This document shows, one piece after another, positions 33,741-45,400 of a DNA stretch of 64,000 nt. The DNA is from Ligustrum vulgare (lineage: Eukaryota; Streptophyta; Magnoliopsida; Lamiales; Oleaceae). Where the stretch lies: assembly GCA_963555705.1 (NCBI GenBank), contig OY743174.1, positions 27,593,608 to 27,657,607 on the forward strand. Reading direction: 5' to 3'. Below the pieces are notes generated by a model. It saw only the letters and a list, made by a program, of their open reading frames with translations. It ran no database searches and was not told the DNA's origin. Position numbers and translations under genes: made by a program. Positions within the stretch are counted from its first letter, which is position 1, and every line of letters begins with the position of its first letter.

Positions 33741-35384
33741 AACAATTTTTTTTAATGGACGACTTTTTCTTTTTATATCCATGACTTTTACTATCTTTGT
33801 GTAGATCTTTTCATACTTTCTTTCTATATGACCCCTGTAGCTAGCTTTAGGTCGGTGCCTCCCAAGCCAAACGACTTTTGAGCACCAGGTTCAGAGAACC
33901 CCTCAGACTTAATTACTTGAGTCATAAAGGCTTAAATAGAAAAGTTAAAGATGTTTTATTGTCTTATATGTAAGTCAACTCTCCGTACTTGCTTCTAATT
34001 GACCCCTGTAGCGAGCTTTAGGTCGATGACTCCCAAGTCAGACGACTTTAGGGCACCAGGTTTGAAAGACCCCTCAGACTTAATTACTCGAGTAAAAAAG
34101 GCATTTGAAGAGTAGAATAAGACCTTCAGCATTTTTCTGTTTTTATGCTGGTTATGATTTATACCCGTTGACCAAACTGTTTTAACTAAAGTGCAAAGTC
34201 AAGAACCATATATTCTAACTATTCTACCCCCAAACTTACTTTTCAAGCCATTTTTGGTTCTAATTTAGGGATGTGATGTCTATTGATCTAAGTTTAGGGA
34301 TGTTCAAGTCATTCCTAAATTCAAGGTACATAAAACTTGCTCCACATGTGTCAAACAAATCCCTACACAAGTATTTATCCAACAATGGCAATGTGCGCAA
34401 TGAAGATGAAATCTAACAAGTGATAACTAGTTTATAAAATTCATATTTTCATGTTGTCAAATTATTCATGTTAAAGCACAATTTGATCCAAATTATATCC
34501 TAGGCAATAAACATGTCAATAAGTTTTAATTTTTTTTTTGGTATCCCAATAGAAATTGAATTAAAGCATAGAATGGATAACATGAATAGCATGAACATGG
34601 AAATAATGAGATTTTCCACCCCAAAACTAGAAATAAACATTGTCCTCGATGTTTGTCAAAAAATTCAACAATTTAAAACAAAACAAGGAGAGAGAACGAG
34701 AACTTCTCAGGTGCAATGGAGATTTTTTATTGCTTTGAAGCTTCCATTTGAAATACATTTGGATGAATTTAGCCCTATTCTTGCTTTGCCCAACTTGGTT
34801 TGAGGTGTTTTGATTGGTGTTTACCTTGCAAACAAAAGATAAATGACATTAGATATCAAAAATAGTAATTAGAAACAAAACAAATTCAATACCACACCCC
34901 CAAACTAAAGTTAAAGCAAATCCATGAATTTTCAAATATGGTCGTCCACACGTATTCAAGCCCCGACATCGCCTAGAAAAGAACAAATTTCCCCGAGCCA
35001 TCATTGATATGTTAAAGTTTACAGCATGGTGTATAATATATTAAAAATTCAAGTCATTTGGAGAACAAAAGGGTCATGAAAAACTATGGAGAAGTAGGTG
35101 ACGTGAATCAGTTTTTGGGTGCAATGGCCAGCAGTAGCCTTGCAATGGGGCTACCATGATGCAATGATGATTTTCATGATTTTTCATGAAAAAAAGTGAA
35201 CTAGCTCGTAAAATAAACACACAAAATCAATGATAAACATGTCATGAAAATAAATGCTCGGAAGATTTTCTCAAGAACAGAACAAAAGTCTCATTGTGGC
35301 ATATCGTCGAACACTTTGTGTGCATTATGGAAATTCAAGAATATGCATAAATTTGGGTACATGGATGAACCTAAAATTTTCACC
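33741..35384 (-). mobile_element. Minus-strand Athila-like element, 3' non-coding part
   Basis: On the minus strand this holds ACATCGAGGACAATGTTTAT (about 34632-34651) and several G-rich purine motifs complementary to CCCCCAAACTAAAG (34896) and CCCCCAAACTTAC (34228). These match the post-pol spacer of the plus-strand Athila-like element at 31140-31199. It is the distal part of the element whose gag and protease lie at 40230-41756. The LTR-like repeat at 35385-39300 separates the two parts. Confidence 0.6.
33828..34120 (-). repeat. About 172-bp tandem duplication in Athila-like sequence
   Basis: The block GACCCCTGTAGCTAGCTTTA...CCCCTCAGACTTAATTACT at 33828-33925 recurs at 34002-34099 with GACCCCTGTAGCGAGCTTTA and small changes. 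The intervening sequences are unlike. Position and the neighbouring inverted PPT-like motif CCCCCAAACTTAC (34228-34240) suggest it belongs to the minus-strand Athila-like element. Confidence 0.6.
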
Positions 35385-35953
35385 TATCGTTAGCCCAAGA
35401 GTAAACTAACCAAGAGGGAGGTGAATTGGTTTATAAAACTTTTTCAATAAATAATATCAAAACTTAAAAATCAATGGGTATAAGTATGAGCACTTAGTGT
35501 TGCAAGTAACTTAACTATCAATGTAGTGTGCTATAAATGTGTAAACTTAATTGATAAAGCAAGTATAGCACTTAGATATAGTGTTGCACAATATAAATTG
35601 ATAGAATAGACTAAGTGCAATGTAAGTAAGTAAAAGGAATAAGAGAATGCAAACACGATTTAAGGAGGTTTAATCAACCAACGTGATCTACGTCTCCCGT
35701 TACCGAGCTCTCCGTCACGAGCAAGGTCAAATCCACTATATTGGTAACTTACAACAAGGAGTACCAAATCCTTAAGTAACTTATAACAAGGAGCACTTAT
35801 CCTTAGGTAACTTACAACAAGGAACATCTAACCTTAACCAACAATCGAGTTTTCACAAGGCTCTCTAAACCACAAGATATAATGAATTGAATTTACAATT
35901 GAAATAACTCTCTTGAAAAATGATATACTCAAATTAAGTATCGAGAGAGTTAG

Positions 35954-38173
35954 TGTGGCGACCGAGAGTTTTTAAATAAAATAAAATCGTTTTCTTGAAA
36001 ACGTGTCGCTAAGTTTTGACCCCAATTTTTATTTTATAAAGTGAAAGCGTGTTCGTCTAGCCATTGTAAAATAAATTCAAATTGGGTCCAATCTCGAATA
36101 TTTTAAATTATCTAATTCATTATTATTTTAAAATCCAAATATGTAATAATTTTGAGTCCAATTTATTAAGTTCAATATTTGGCTATTTTGGGTTAAAAAT
36201 TATGTAATCCAATTTTGAATATTTTCAGTTCAATTATAAATTCTTAAGCCCAAGCTGGCCCACTTACCAACCTAAAAATTTGTGCCCTAACACATTACTT
36301 TTTAGAACACTCCATTCTCTCCCTCACAGCTCAGCTCACGCAGCCAAAGAAATTCTGGGGTAAGAACTTCTCCTCTTCCACCATGGTTACTCTTCTGTTG
36401 AAACTCCACCTTCATCACCAATCCTTCCACAATCTGCAAGCAAGTTGACGTACTCAGCACCACCCATCCTACATACCAGCCGAACGAGCTACCACATACT
36501 GCTCATTTAAATCTTGAGCAACCATTGGCCAAACAACCCATCGCTGGACCAACAGTCACCACCAAACCACCACTTCCAAGTCACCATACCCCCAACCGTC
36601 CCTGCTTCACCAACTCCACCATCAACACCACCACAATACCACCACACTGCTCCATCCCAAGTTAGTCTCCAACCAATAAACCAAGAAACCCAAAAGAAGC
36701 CCAGAAAATCACCAAGAGAAATCAAGAATCGAACCAAGTAATAAATTACCCAACCACTTACCTTCGACCACCGCCCCTTGTTGCTGGCCTCCGTTGTCGG
36801 AATTTAGCTGGATTTCGGCCGGCAAAACTCCAAATCGCGACCATCACCATCACCGCCACCCAAAACCGCGACCTCCGTGCCTTGTTTTTACCTCTGTTTT
36901 TCGCACCCTATCTCACACCTAAACCTCACAAATCTGAAACCCCCTTTGACCACCGTTCGCCGCCACTCTACGATGGTGTTTCGCCGGAAAATCGCCGACT
37001 GAGGGCCGGTTTCGCAAGAGGACAGCCGGTCGCCCCTTTCACCCTCTCCCTTCTCTGAAAACGAAATTGAGAGGAGAATAAATTGATTTTATTACGATAT
37101 TTGAAATTTGCAGCCGAGTCCCCAAAGTTCTAAAGTTATTTAATTCAACCATTTTGATTTTAAACCTAATCGTTTCAGTCTCTTAAATTTTTAAATAGTT
37201 TCAAACAGTCCTTTTATTTTTAAAAATCACGTATCTTAATCTCCACAATTTAACATCCATTTTTAAGTTTCAACCCAAAGTTTTGAAAATTTACATTTTA
37301 GTCCCTCAACTTTCAAAGTATTCATTTTAGTCCCTCAATTTTCAAAAATATTCATTTTAGTCCCTCAACTTTCAAAAATATTCATTTTGGATCCTCAACT
37401 TTCAAATCATTAATTTCAGTCCTCAAATTGTAATTTATCATTTTTAAACTATAAATTTCTAAAGACTAATTTAACTTATTGGCTAGACGAGACGTACGGA
37501 GATTTGATAGATTGAAGTCATTCCCGCTCAACCACACTCGTTAAGGTAGACTCGCCCCACTAATTTATTTATTTTATAATTGCACGTGTTATGTGGATTT
37601 ATGTGATTTATATGCTTAATTGCATGAGACAAGAAAAGAGAATCTCTTATGAGATAAGAAGAGAAATTCATGTTATGCATGTCATAACTTATATGCTTTA
37701 TTTGCATAAGACAAGACAAGAGTATGTTCATATTGCACTCATTTCATGATGCTTATGACTAAGAAGAGAATGTCACTATAATATTTGCATAATTACTTGT
37801 TCAATTATCTTGTAAATTAATTATTGGCGATGAGTCTACTGAGTATTTCTTTTGAAATACTCACTCCTTTTTTAACAACATTTGCAGAGTTCGGAGGCGG
37901 AGACGAATGATGGGCAATTTGGAAACATTTATGTTAAGTTATTTTGAAAGTCTAGTTTATTGAACTTTGTTAAGTTAAATTGTTGAGATTTGGAATTTTA
38001 TGGAATGTTTTCAAGTAAATTTATTTAAATGTGAGTTCTGTTGAAATTTTTTTCAAATGAATGTGATGTTTGGATTTTCTTAAAATTCATTTATTTCCAC
38101 AATATTTGTTAAATATATATTTTAAAGAGAGACGAAGTAGCGTTCCGGGTTTCACGGAACTCGGGGCGTTACA
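35954..38173 (+). mobile_element. Family A solo LTR, TSD GTTAG
   Basis: This 2220-bp LTR starts TGTGGCGACCGAGAGTTTTT and ends GGAACTCGGGGCGTTACA. The 5-bp repeat GTTAG lies at 35949-35953 and 38174-38178. It carries the shared family A landmarks: CCACCA-rich block (36370-36740), GC block with CGCCGG words (36810-37020), CTCTCC tract, AGTCCCTCAACTTTCAAA modules (37285-37440), GGCTAGACGAGACGTACGG (37481-37499), and the stem-loop ACTGAGTATTTCTTTTGAAA at 37839-37858 followed by TTTGCAG. It interrupts another LTR-like repeat. Confidence 0.92.
37285..37440. repeat. AGTCCCTCAACTTTCAAA tandem modules
   Basis: Four to five copies of ATTTTAGTCCCTCAACTTTC spaced about 34-36 nt apart, inside the family A solo LTR. 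The first three are nearly identical, which suggests recent local expansion. Confidence 0.85.
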
Positions 38174-39300
38174 GTTAGGCTAACACTTCAATAGATAACA
38201 ATGAATTAAGCTCGAGTGTTAGAGAAAAACTTTGATGCAAATGATAATGAAAAGTTCAATGCAATCAAACAAAGTTTTTCAAATAATCTCTTGTTAAATT
38301 ATTGAATCAAATTAAGTACCAAGAGATGCCACACTTGAATAATTAACAATAAGTTAAGCTCCAAGTGTTAGGCAATGGAACTTTGATGAATCAAATGATA
38401 ATGAAAAATGTAGCACAAATAATCAAAGTTTCTTAATTGGAATTTCTCTCTTTTAAAAGATTAAAACAAGTTTAGAACAAAGAGAGACTTACACTTCAAT
38501 TCCAATATATAATGTGAAGATATTGAGAAAGTTTATACAATGTAAAACCAAGAATCTTCACAAAAACTTTCTTTCAAAAACTTTGATGAATTTTGATAAA
38601 ACAAAGTTGGATCAATCAAAGTATTCTAATAAAGATAGATAAATATAAATCAAGTAAGAACAATGAATTTTTCACAAGAAAGCTTCTCTAAAATCTCCTC
38701 TTAGTTGTTGAAAATGAATGTAAGAGAGAAGGCTATTTATAGAGCAAATTTTACACATATTGTCTTTTGCGGTCGACCTATCCTGCCATGCGGTCGACCT
38801 CAATATAGCCGTTGGAGTTCAAAAATAGGCAGTGCGGTCGACTTGAAAAAATTTGCGGTCGACCTAAAAAATCAGGATTTCAAATTTTTGATTTTTCAAG
38901 GTTTTCTGATCAAAGTTGATTTTGAAAAAGATATTTTAATGGCTTTAAAAATGTTACTTGAGCTTTATGAAGTGCATTTCCAACTATTGATACATTAACC
39001 TTACATAAGATTGAAAAGCAATTTGTAAATGCTCAATTCTTTGTAGGCTTCATTGCTTGGTCTTCATGCTTTCCGACTTGAAATTTTATCTTGAATATCT
39101 TCGATTCTTTCTTGATCTTCTTTGCGTCTCATGTGCTTGATCACATAGTTTTGATTTATATCTTTGATAGAAGATTTGAACATTGAATGCTTTGAATATT
39201 TATCATTATATGAAACACTTGAAGCACACTTGTTAGCAATATAATATATTCTTGTTTGTTATGATCAAAACAATAAGGTCAAGTTGACCATAGGTCAACA

Positions 39301-40229
39301 ATTAAAGCATAAATCACAAAATCCAAAGATTAACCTAAACCTATTCTTCTCAACTCATCAAGTTGAATTGTAAGGATTCAAAGAAAAAACACATAAATTT
39401 GAGTGAACTATAAATTGGGTGAAGAAATCATACCTATTGTTTGATTTTGAAGTGATCTACGCAATGAAATTGATGCAACAACATGTTGATGATATGCACA
39501 AAAGATGAGAGATCATATTTGAAGTGATTTGGGGAGAGAAATCGAGTTTGGGAAGTTTAAAAGTGAAAGAATGAAGGAAAGCATTTAAACTGCCGGTTTT
39601 GGTCCCAGTATAGCCACACGATCGCGTGGTTGGAGTGCCAGCAATCGCGTGGTAGTTCCGACAGAGTGATAATTCTCCTCTTTGAGTTTCAAACTTGTTT
39701 TTGGCCCTCCTAATCTCTTCATGATCTATGTTATGAACTTCCAATCATAAACTTCATGAACTAAACTAGTGTGTGTGTGTGAGTTGGGATGACAAATAAA
39801 AACTAGTCTAATGAAAACATGCAAAATTAAAAACACATCTAAACATGCAAAACAAGTGCAACAAGCAAAAGTATCCTAACATGCAACCATGCAAAAAACT
39901 TACAACATGTCACCTATCATGCATATGTCTAAAAACAAATATTGAAATAATTACTTAAAGCATATTAAATAAAAGGGGAAGAAAGCTTGGGTTGCCTCCC
40001 AATAAGTGCTCCGTTTTATGTCTTGAGCCCCAATTTTTACAAATCCAAATCATGGAGGCTTGAAAGAGGTTTGTGATACCTTGCATATCTTGCAATTTCC
40101 ACTCTTGCATTGTTCAGCTCATTTTTTTCACTTTCTTGAATTCCAAAGCCTCCTTTTTAACTGTTTGTTGAGGGATGTTAGACTTTTCTTCCTTTTTTAT
40201 CCCTCCATCCACCTTTTGCCTGTACGAAC
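39301..40229 (-). other. Non-coding part of the minus-strand Athila-like element
   Basis: On the minus strand, GGGAGGCAACCCAAGC (about 39990-40005) marks the post-pol spacer. Further along come GCCACACGATCGCGTGGTTG (39613-39632 in plus coordinates), a second CGCGTGG word (39647) and a TTTAAA motif (39584). The palindrome type is the one found in the 24230-24350 LTR. RT and integrase are absent between the protease and this spacer. Confidence 0.6.
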
Positions 40230-40889
40230 TCATGTTTTGTGATTGGAGCCTTCTTCAACATAATCCCCTGGAGCCTCCTCCAACTTAATCTCATGCTTCA
40301 ACTTTCCTTCTAGTTTCTTAACTACTTCCTCCACTTTAAAGCAACTTTTATTTTGAATTTCAAGATCCTGTCTTGGCTTGATGCTGAAAGTGATTTGTTC
40401 CTTTTCGACCCTAAAAATGATTTCTCCCTTTTCAATGTCGATTAGGGCTCTTCCAGTAGCAAGTAATGGCCTTCCAAAAATGAGGGGCATCTGAGTGTCT
40501 TCCTCCATGTCCATTATCACGAAGTCAGTTGGGAAGAAGAATTTGTCCACTTTCACTATAACATTCTCAACTATCCCAAATGGATATTGGATTGACCCGT
40601 TCACCAGTTTCAAAGTGATATTTGTTGGTTTAAGCTCCGCCAAACCAAGTTTCCTGTACACAGATAAAGACATTAAATTAACACTGGCTCCAAGATCACA
40701 TAAAATATTATCAAAGCTTAAATTACCAATTGTACAAGGGATAGAGAAACTCCCTGGATCTTTTAATTTTTGTGGTAACTTCTTTTGAAGAATAGCGTTG
40801 CACTCCTCACTCAGTGCTACTGTCTCAAAATCAACCAAATTCCTCTTGTCTGACAACATTTCCTTCGTAAACTTCAAATATATGGGCAT
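40230..40889 (-). pseudogene. Athila-like protease (minus strand)
   Basis: A 219-codon open frame with the retropepsin segment CDLGASVNLMSLSVYRKLGL and the second block MPLIFGRPLLATGRALIDIE. The whole order matches the plus-strand copy at 26910-28001. Upstream homology (about 40890-41300) is interrupted by stops and shifts. The frame ends where the pol polymerase part should follow; instead the post-pol spacer begins, so RT, RNase H and integrase have been deleted. The domain itself looks intact, better kept than its surroundings. Confidence 0.82.
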
Positions 40890-41359
40890 TTGAGCTAAGG
40901 CCTCTGCAAATGGGATGTTTATCTATAGTTTCTTGAAAATCTCCAAAAATTTACCAAACTAGTTCCATTTGTTGCTTCCTAAATCTTTTTAGATATGGAA
41001 TGGGAGACAAATATGCTTTAACTGGAGGTCTAACTCGAACATGTTCTTCTTCCTTTTCTGGCTCTTCTATTGACAACTCTAGTTCTTTCTCAATGATCGA
41101 TTCTTTCTCCACATTCTACCTCTGGCTCTTCTTCTTTTCATATTCTTCAACAGTCACTTCAAGTAATTGAACCCCACTCCTTGTTGTTATTGCATTCACA
41201 TGTTCACGAAGGTTCGTTTTGGTGTTACTGGTAACTGTCCCGGCTGCCTGTCTGCTCTGCAAGTTGCCAACTCTCCCATCTATTTCTTCAAGTTCTTTAT
41301 TGCAGTTGCTTGATTCATTATTTCCCCATTCCGACTTTTGACCAGCTGAATTAACATTT
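40890..41359 (-). other. Degenerate gag-protease linker
   Basis: Minus-strand sequence between gag and protease, with pieces such as EEPEKEEEHVRVRPPVK in broken frames. It corresponds to the variable region before the protease in the plus-strand element. Confidence 0.45.
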
Positions 41360-41756
41360 CTATGTTCTAGGCCATGGTTTTCTGAGATTGTTGCTATTGT
41401 TGAAATCCAGGTGGACGCTGAATATTCTGATTATTAGACCTAGAGAAATTGGGGGTGGTTCTTCCATTCTGGGTTGTAAGTTTTTGAATAAGGACCACCA
41501 TGCTGCCTGTTTCCCAAATGTCTGAACTAGGATCCAATCAGCTATACCACGTGTAGGACACTGTATGATGAGTTCGTTAAACCTTTCCCATGCCTCAAAA
41601 ATTGATTCCCCTGACTGCTGACTGAATGACAAGATTTTACACCTCAGCTTTGATATGCGGCTAGACGGGAAAAATTTATATACAAATTTCTAGCTCATGG
41701 CTTCAAACGTAGTGATTGTATATATTTTTTCAGGGAATTGGAAGTTTAATGTGTTT
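41360..41756 (-). pseudogene. Athila-like gag fragment (minus strand)
   Basis: The minus strand reads a gag core with KFVYKFFPSSRISKLR, then SGESIFEAWERFNELIIQC and GIADWILVQTF. A stop replaces a residue before KFVYKFF (near 41690). It is the 5'-most recognisable part of the minus-strand element. The rest of gag and the 5' LTR are missing, and a MITE-like sequence begins about 35 bp further on. Confidence 0.75.
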
Positions 41757-41791
41757 GATTTGATTAATTTTCTAGGTGAAAAAAGTGGAGA

Positions 41792-42116
41792 GTTTTCCAA
41801 GTTTGTTGTTTGATTGACATAATTTTTCATGAAAAATTTGTCAAAATTGAGCTATTTCAATAAAAAAAAATTATTTTTATTTTTCACACATTTGTTCTTA
41901 ATAATAAAAATGTTAATTTTTGAAATAATTAAGTCAATTAACAACCAATAAGTTAAACAATACCAAAAGTGTTTTCTAGAAAATATGGAAAATATTTTCC
42001 CATCTAATACATGGGAAAATATTTTTTACAATTGCACGTAAAACACCATGCTTTTCATGATCCATGGAAAATATTTTTCATAAAAAACTTTTGACTATCA
42101 AACAATCCGAAAATGT
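41792..42116. mobile_element. MITE-like element with imperfect terminal inverted repeats
   Basis: The left end GTTTTCCAAGTTTGTTGTTT, then TTTTTCATGAAAAATT, is mirrored at the right by the complement of ATTTTTCATAAAAAACTTTT and CAAACAATCCGAAAAT. The interior is AT-rich with a further inverted GGAAAATATTTTCCC. It has no coding capacity and about 325 bp, fitting a MITE. The TSD is not clear. Confidence 0.5.
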
Positions 42117-42450
42117 AAAAGATGTAAAATAAAAAATAAAAATTAACAAGAGTAAAAAAGAAAGAAGAAGAAAAAAGGTAGGAGTCATACTTTCATTAAA
42201 AAAAAAAAAAAAAACAACGATGACGCGTAAGCATAACAGGCTCAAGTTGCATTCAAAATGAACCACATATATCATGCTCATGAACAAAATTCATCCTACA
42301 CAACATAAATCACAACATCTCTCCCTCAAACGAAAACACAAGGTCTTTCTCAAGAAACTAAAAATATCTCAACTCGTGGTTAATTTTACGTTAAATTAAT
42401 CATTATCTTGGCCCAAATATTTCATTTGAGTTTAAGAAGTAGAACGAATT
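42117..42450 (+). promoter_or_regulatory. Putative promoter and 5' UTR region of the MPH1-like gene
   Basis: 334 bp between the MITE-like element and the ATG. It has a poly(A) run near 42198-42214 and a pyrimidine-rich CATCTCTCCCTC near 42318. No clear TATA box was identified. The upstream boundary is set by the MITE. Confidence 0.35.
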
Positions 42451-45400
42451 ATGGCGTGCGCATTGTCAGGAAACAGCTGCACAGTCACAAGCAGCAGATT
42501 GGTGTTCAACAAGTACCGGAATGAGCCCAAAAAGAGGCAAAGTTTGTATATATTCAAATTGAGGGCTTCTGCTGAGGATTCTGATTGCAATACTGAAGAA
42601 TGTGCACCTGATAAGGAGGTCATATCTTTTGTACACTTTTCGTCATCTGCATTTTTACACTCAATCACGAGGTTTATGTGTGTATATTTAGTCAAATTAT
42701 ATAAGAATGATTCAAGATTAAAGTGGGTTTGAAGAATTATTCAAGTTAAAAGTGTTTTTTATGAGAAGGCATTTGAAATTTGGATAATTAAGATTCATTT
42801 CCTGTGAAATATGCTCGACATATTGCCCGTGAGAGTTGAAACTGATACTGGCAGTGCCAGTTGAGAATTCAATTTGCTGCCCCAGTTGGGAAATGAACTG
42901 GTTTCTGTTAAAATTTATTGGAAACCAATTCAGGTAGTATAGTTGAATTTAAGAAAGCAAAGAATATGAACCTGTTGATTTGTCTGGATAATGGGTAATA
43001 GGAAAACTGCAAATTTTAAGAAGGCTACAGAATACCTAACCATCTAATTATTCTTCTGATATTTCAGTTGGATATAAAACAGAATAAAAAAGGAACAAGC
43101 CAGCAAATTGGGATGGCAGCATTCTTCTAGAATCTCGCATAGACATAAACACGCCATAAGAGAAATGAGTTCCCAGAATAACTGTTAGGGTGAACTTAGA
43201 CCAAAAATAACATACTCTGGTGTTAAATTTTTTATTTCATTGCATATTGAATCAAAATGCTTGGAGAAGAATTCCAGTTTAATGAAACAAGTTTTAGATT
43301 ATAGTTGCTATTTATAACTTAAATTTGCTTGCAATTGGTCACTATATACCTTTTTCGGTAGAAACTATGAAGTGAAACCTGCAATCCTTAATGAGAAACT
43401 ACATCAGTAGTGTCTCTGCTTTTGTCTATCCCTTATTGAACATATAAAAAGTATTTGTGTTGGACCTATTTGAACACTAATGATTTAGGTATTAGATGCT
43501 ATCACTTCTTAAAATATTGACTTTAATGATGCACGTGCTTCTTGTTGCTCTTATTCCATTTATTTCTCAACCATCTTCTAATCGATTCTTTTATTTATTA
43601 TAATAATAACCACACATTACCTGAGACTAAACTTTGGCGTTGTCATTTTCCATAAGTCACTGAGCCAAACTAGACTATATGTGACACACTTGGTCATTCA
43701 ATCCCCTGTTAGAACAGAATGAGACCTGAGTCTTTAATTGGCTCTTTATTGTCACTCTTCAAGTTTTATCGCATTAACATTGTGGATTGAAACTCAGTCT
43801 CTGCTCGCAACACTGGTTTTAATCACATTTTTCCAGTAATGTTAAACAATCCTAATTTTATCTTCAGTTGTTCGCAGAAAGGTACTGTTATTGATAATAA
43901 ACTTATTTCACCAATAAAATGGGTGCGCCCTTGAATAGAAAACATGCAGTCCACTTCTGACAGCTTAAATATTTCCTAAAATTTCCATTTCGTACTGTTC
44001 CCTATTATTCTATGGATGATTAACTTTTGCTGGCAAAGCCGTTTTAATTGGTACACTGTTCGTATTATGATGTTTCTTGGTATCAAAAGTTCATGCGCAA
44101 TATGATAGTTTGCTGCTCTCATCTTGAAAGGAATCTAATACATTGACAATGATGAAATAGGTTGGGAAAGTGAGCATGGGATGGGTAGCTGGGGATAATA
44201 CAAAGGTAGTTGGTACATTTCCTCCCCGCAAGAAGGGTTGGACTGGGTATGTTGAAAAGGACACTGCTGGACAGACAAATATATACTCTGTTGAGGTTAG
44301 TAAATTAACACTTCTCTGATATTCAGGTTTTAGCATCTTTTGAAAGAAACTTTGCATGTTGTTTTGCACATCTCTCTATTATACATAAGATGCTAATTGT
44401 AAATTGTAACACCCCAAAATTTTTTGGCAAATAAACTCTAGAGTATTACTAAAAATCATTGTATTTTCTTAAACAAATGCAGAAGCGTAAACAAATAGTT
44501 TTGCCAAACGTGAAATTGACATTATTTACAACAAATTAATAATAACCTAACTTGATAAAACAAACATATTTGGAATAATAAATATGTCTTAAATTAAAAA
44601 CTTAATACATTTAATTCTTCAAATTCTCTTGGTAGTCCGCAGTCCGCTTCACTATTTCCCCACAGTCCAATCAACCCGAACAAGCCTGTAAAATTATAGG
44701 AGTGAGTATTTGGGAATACTCAGTTGGACTCGAAAAATATGATGCTATCTCAAATAAAAATATTTAACGCATGTGTCAAAAATATCATACCGTCGTCATA
44801 TCATTAACTTTCATAAGTATAATAATTCAACACGTATGTCGAAAATATTATACCGTCATCATATCTTTAAAAACCGATAAGAGCTCAATCATATCATATC
44901 TTTGGTACCGAATGACCATAAAACATTATATCATATCATTAACTTTCATAAGTAAGATAAATCAACAACATGGAAAAATAATTTAAACGGGATAAAATCA
45001 ACCGCACCTCGTTATCCTACCTTAATAAATCAAAGTAATCTCTGAAAAGAAAATTAACTGCACTCTGAAACGCTTCGGAGAGAAAAGTATATTTTTGTGT
45101 AGAAGTTGTTCTTATAACTTTTGGTATTATTTATAGATAAAATAACGTAAAATACTTAATTCTAATAAAACTATATTTCAAAGCTGTGTACTGGAGAGAG
45201 AACATAAAACTTGGGATTTCTATTGATACAAGGAGTCTACTATTTGAGGTATTTGAATATATTTGAATTTGAATAAGGATAAATGTGAATAGACTTTCTC
45301 GTGAAATTAACTAAAAAGGAATCTTTGGTCACTGGTATATATAGTTGTGAAACTAACAAATACTAAAGAATTTTTCTTAACTCATATTCTTTCATTTAAA

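Larger units (their letters stand above)
35385..39300 (-). mobile_element. LTR-like repeat (TGTTGACC family), minus strand, split
   Basis: The minus strand starts TGTTGACCTATGGTCAACTT at 39300. Near 38733-38742 it has a TATA box (CTATAAATAG on the minus strand), with four GCGGTCGAC motifs just upstream (38768-38864). It ends near CTTGGTTAGTTTACTCTTGG at 35385-35410. Without the nested solo LTR (35954-38178) its length is about 1.69 kb, fitting a solo LTR. No internal coding is seen. No matching TSD was found, and the left end is uncertain. Repeated words TAACTTACAACAAGGA occur near 35744-35822. Confidence 0.5.

Noticed and set aside
39301..39305. TSD ATTAA for the TGTTGACC repeat
   Set aside because: No matching ATTAA lies beside the presumed left end near 35385, so the limits stay unproven.
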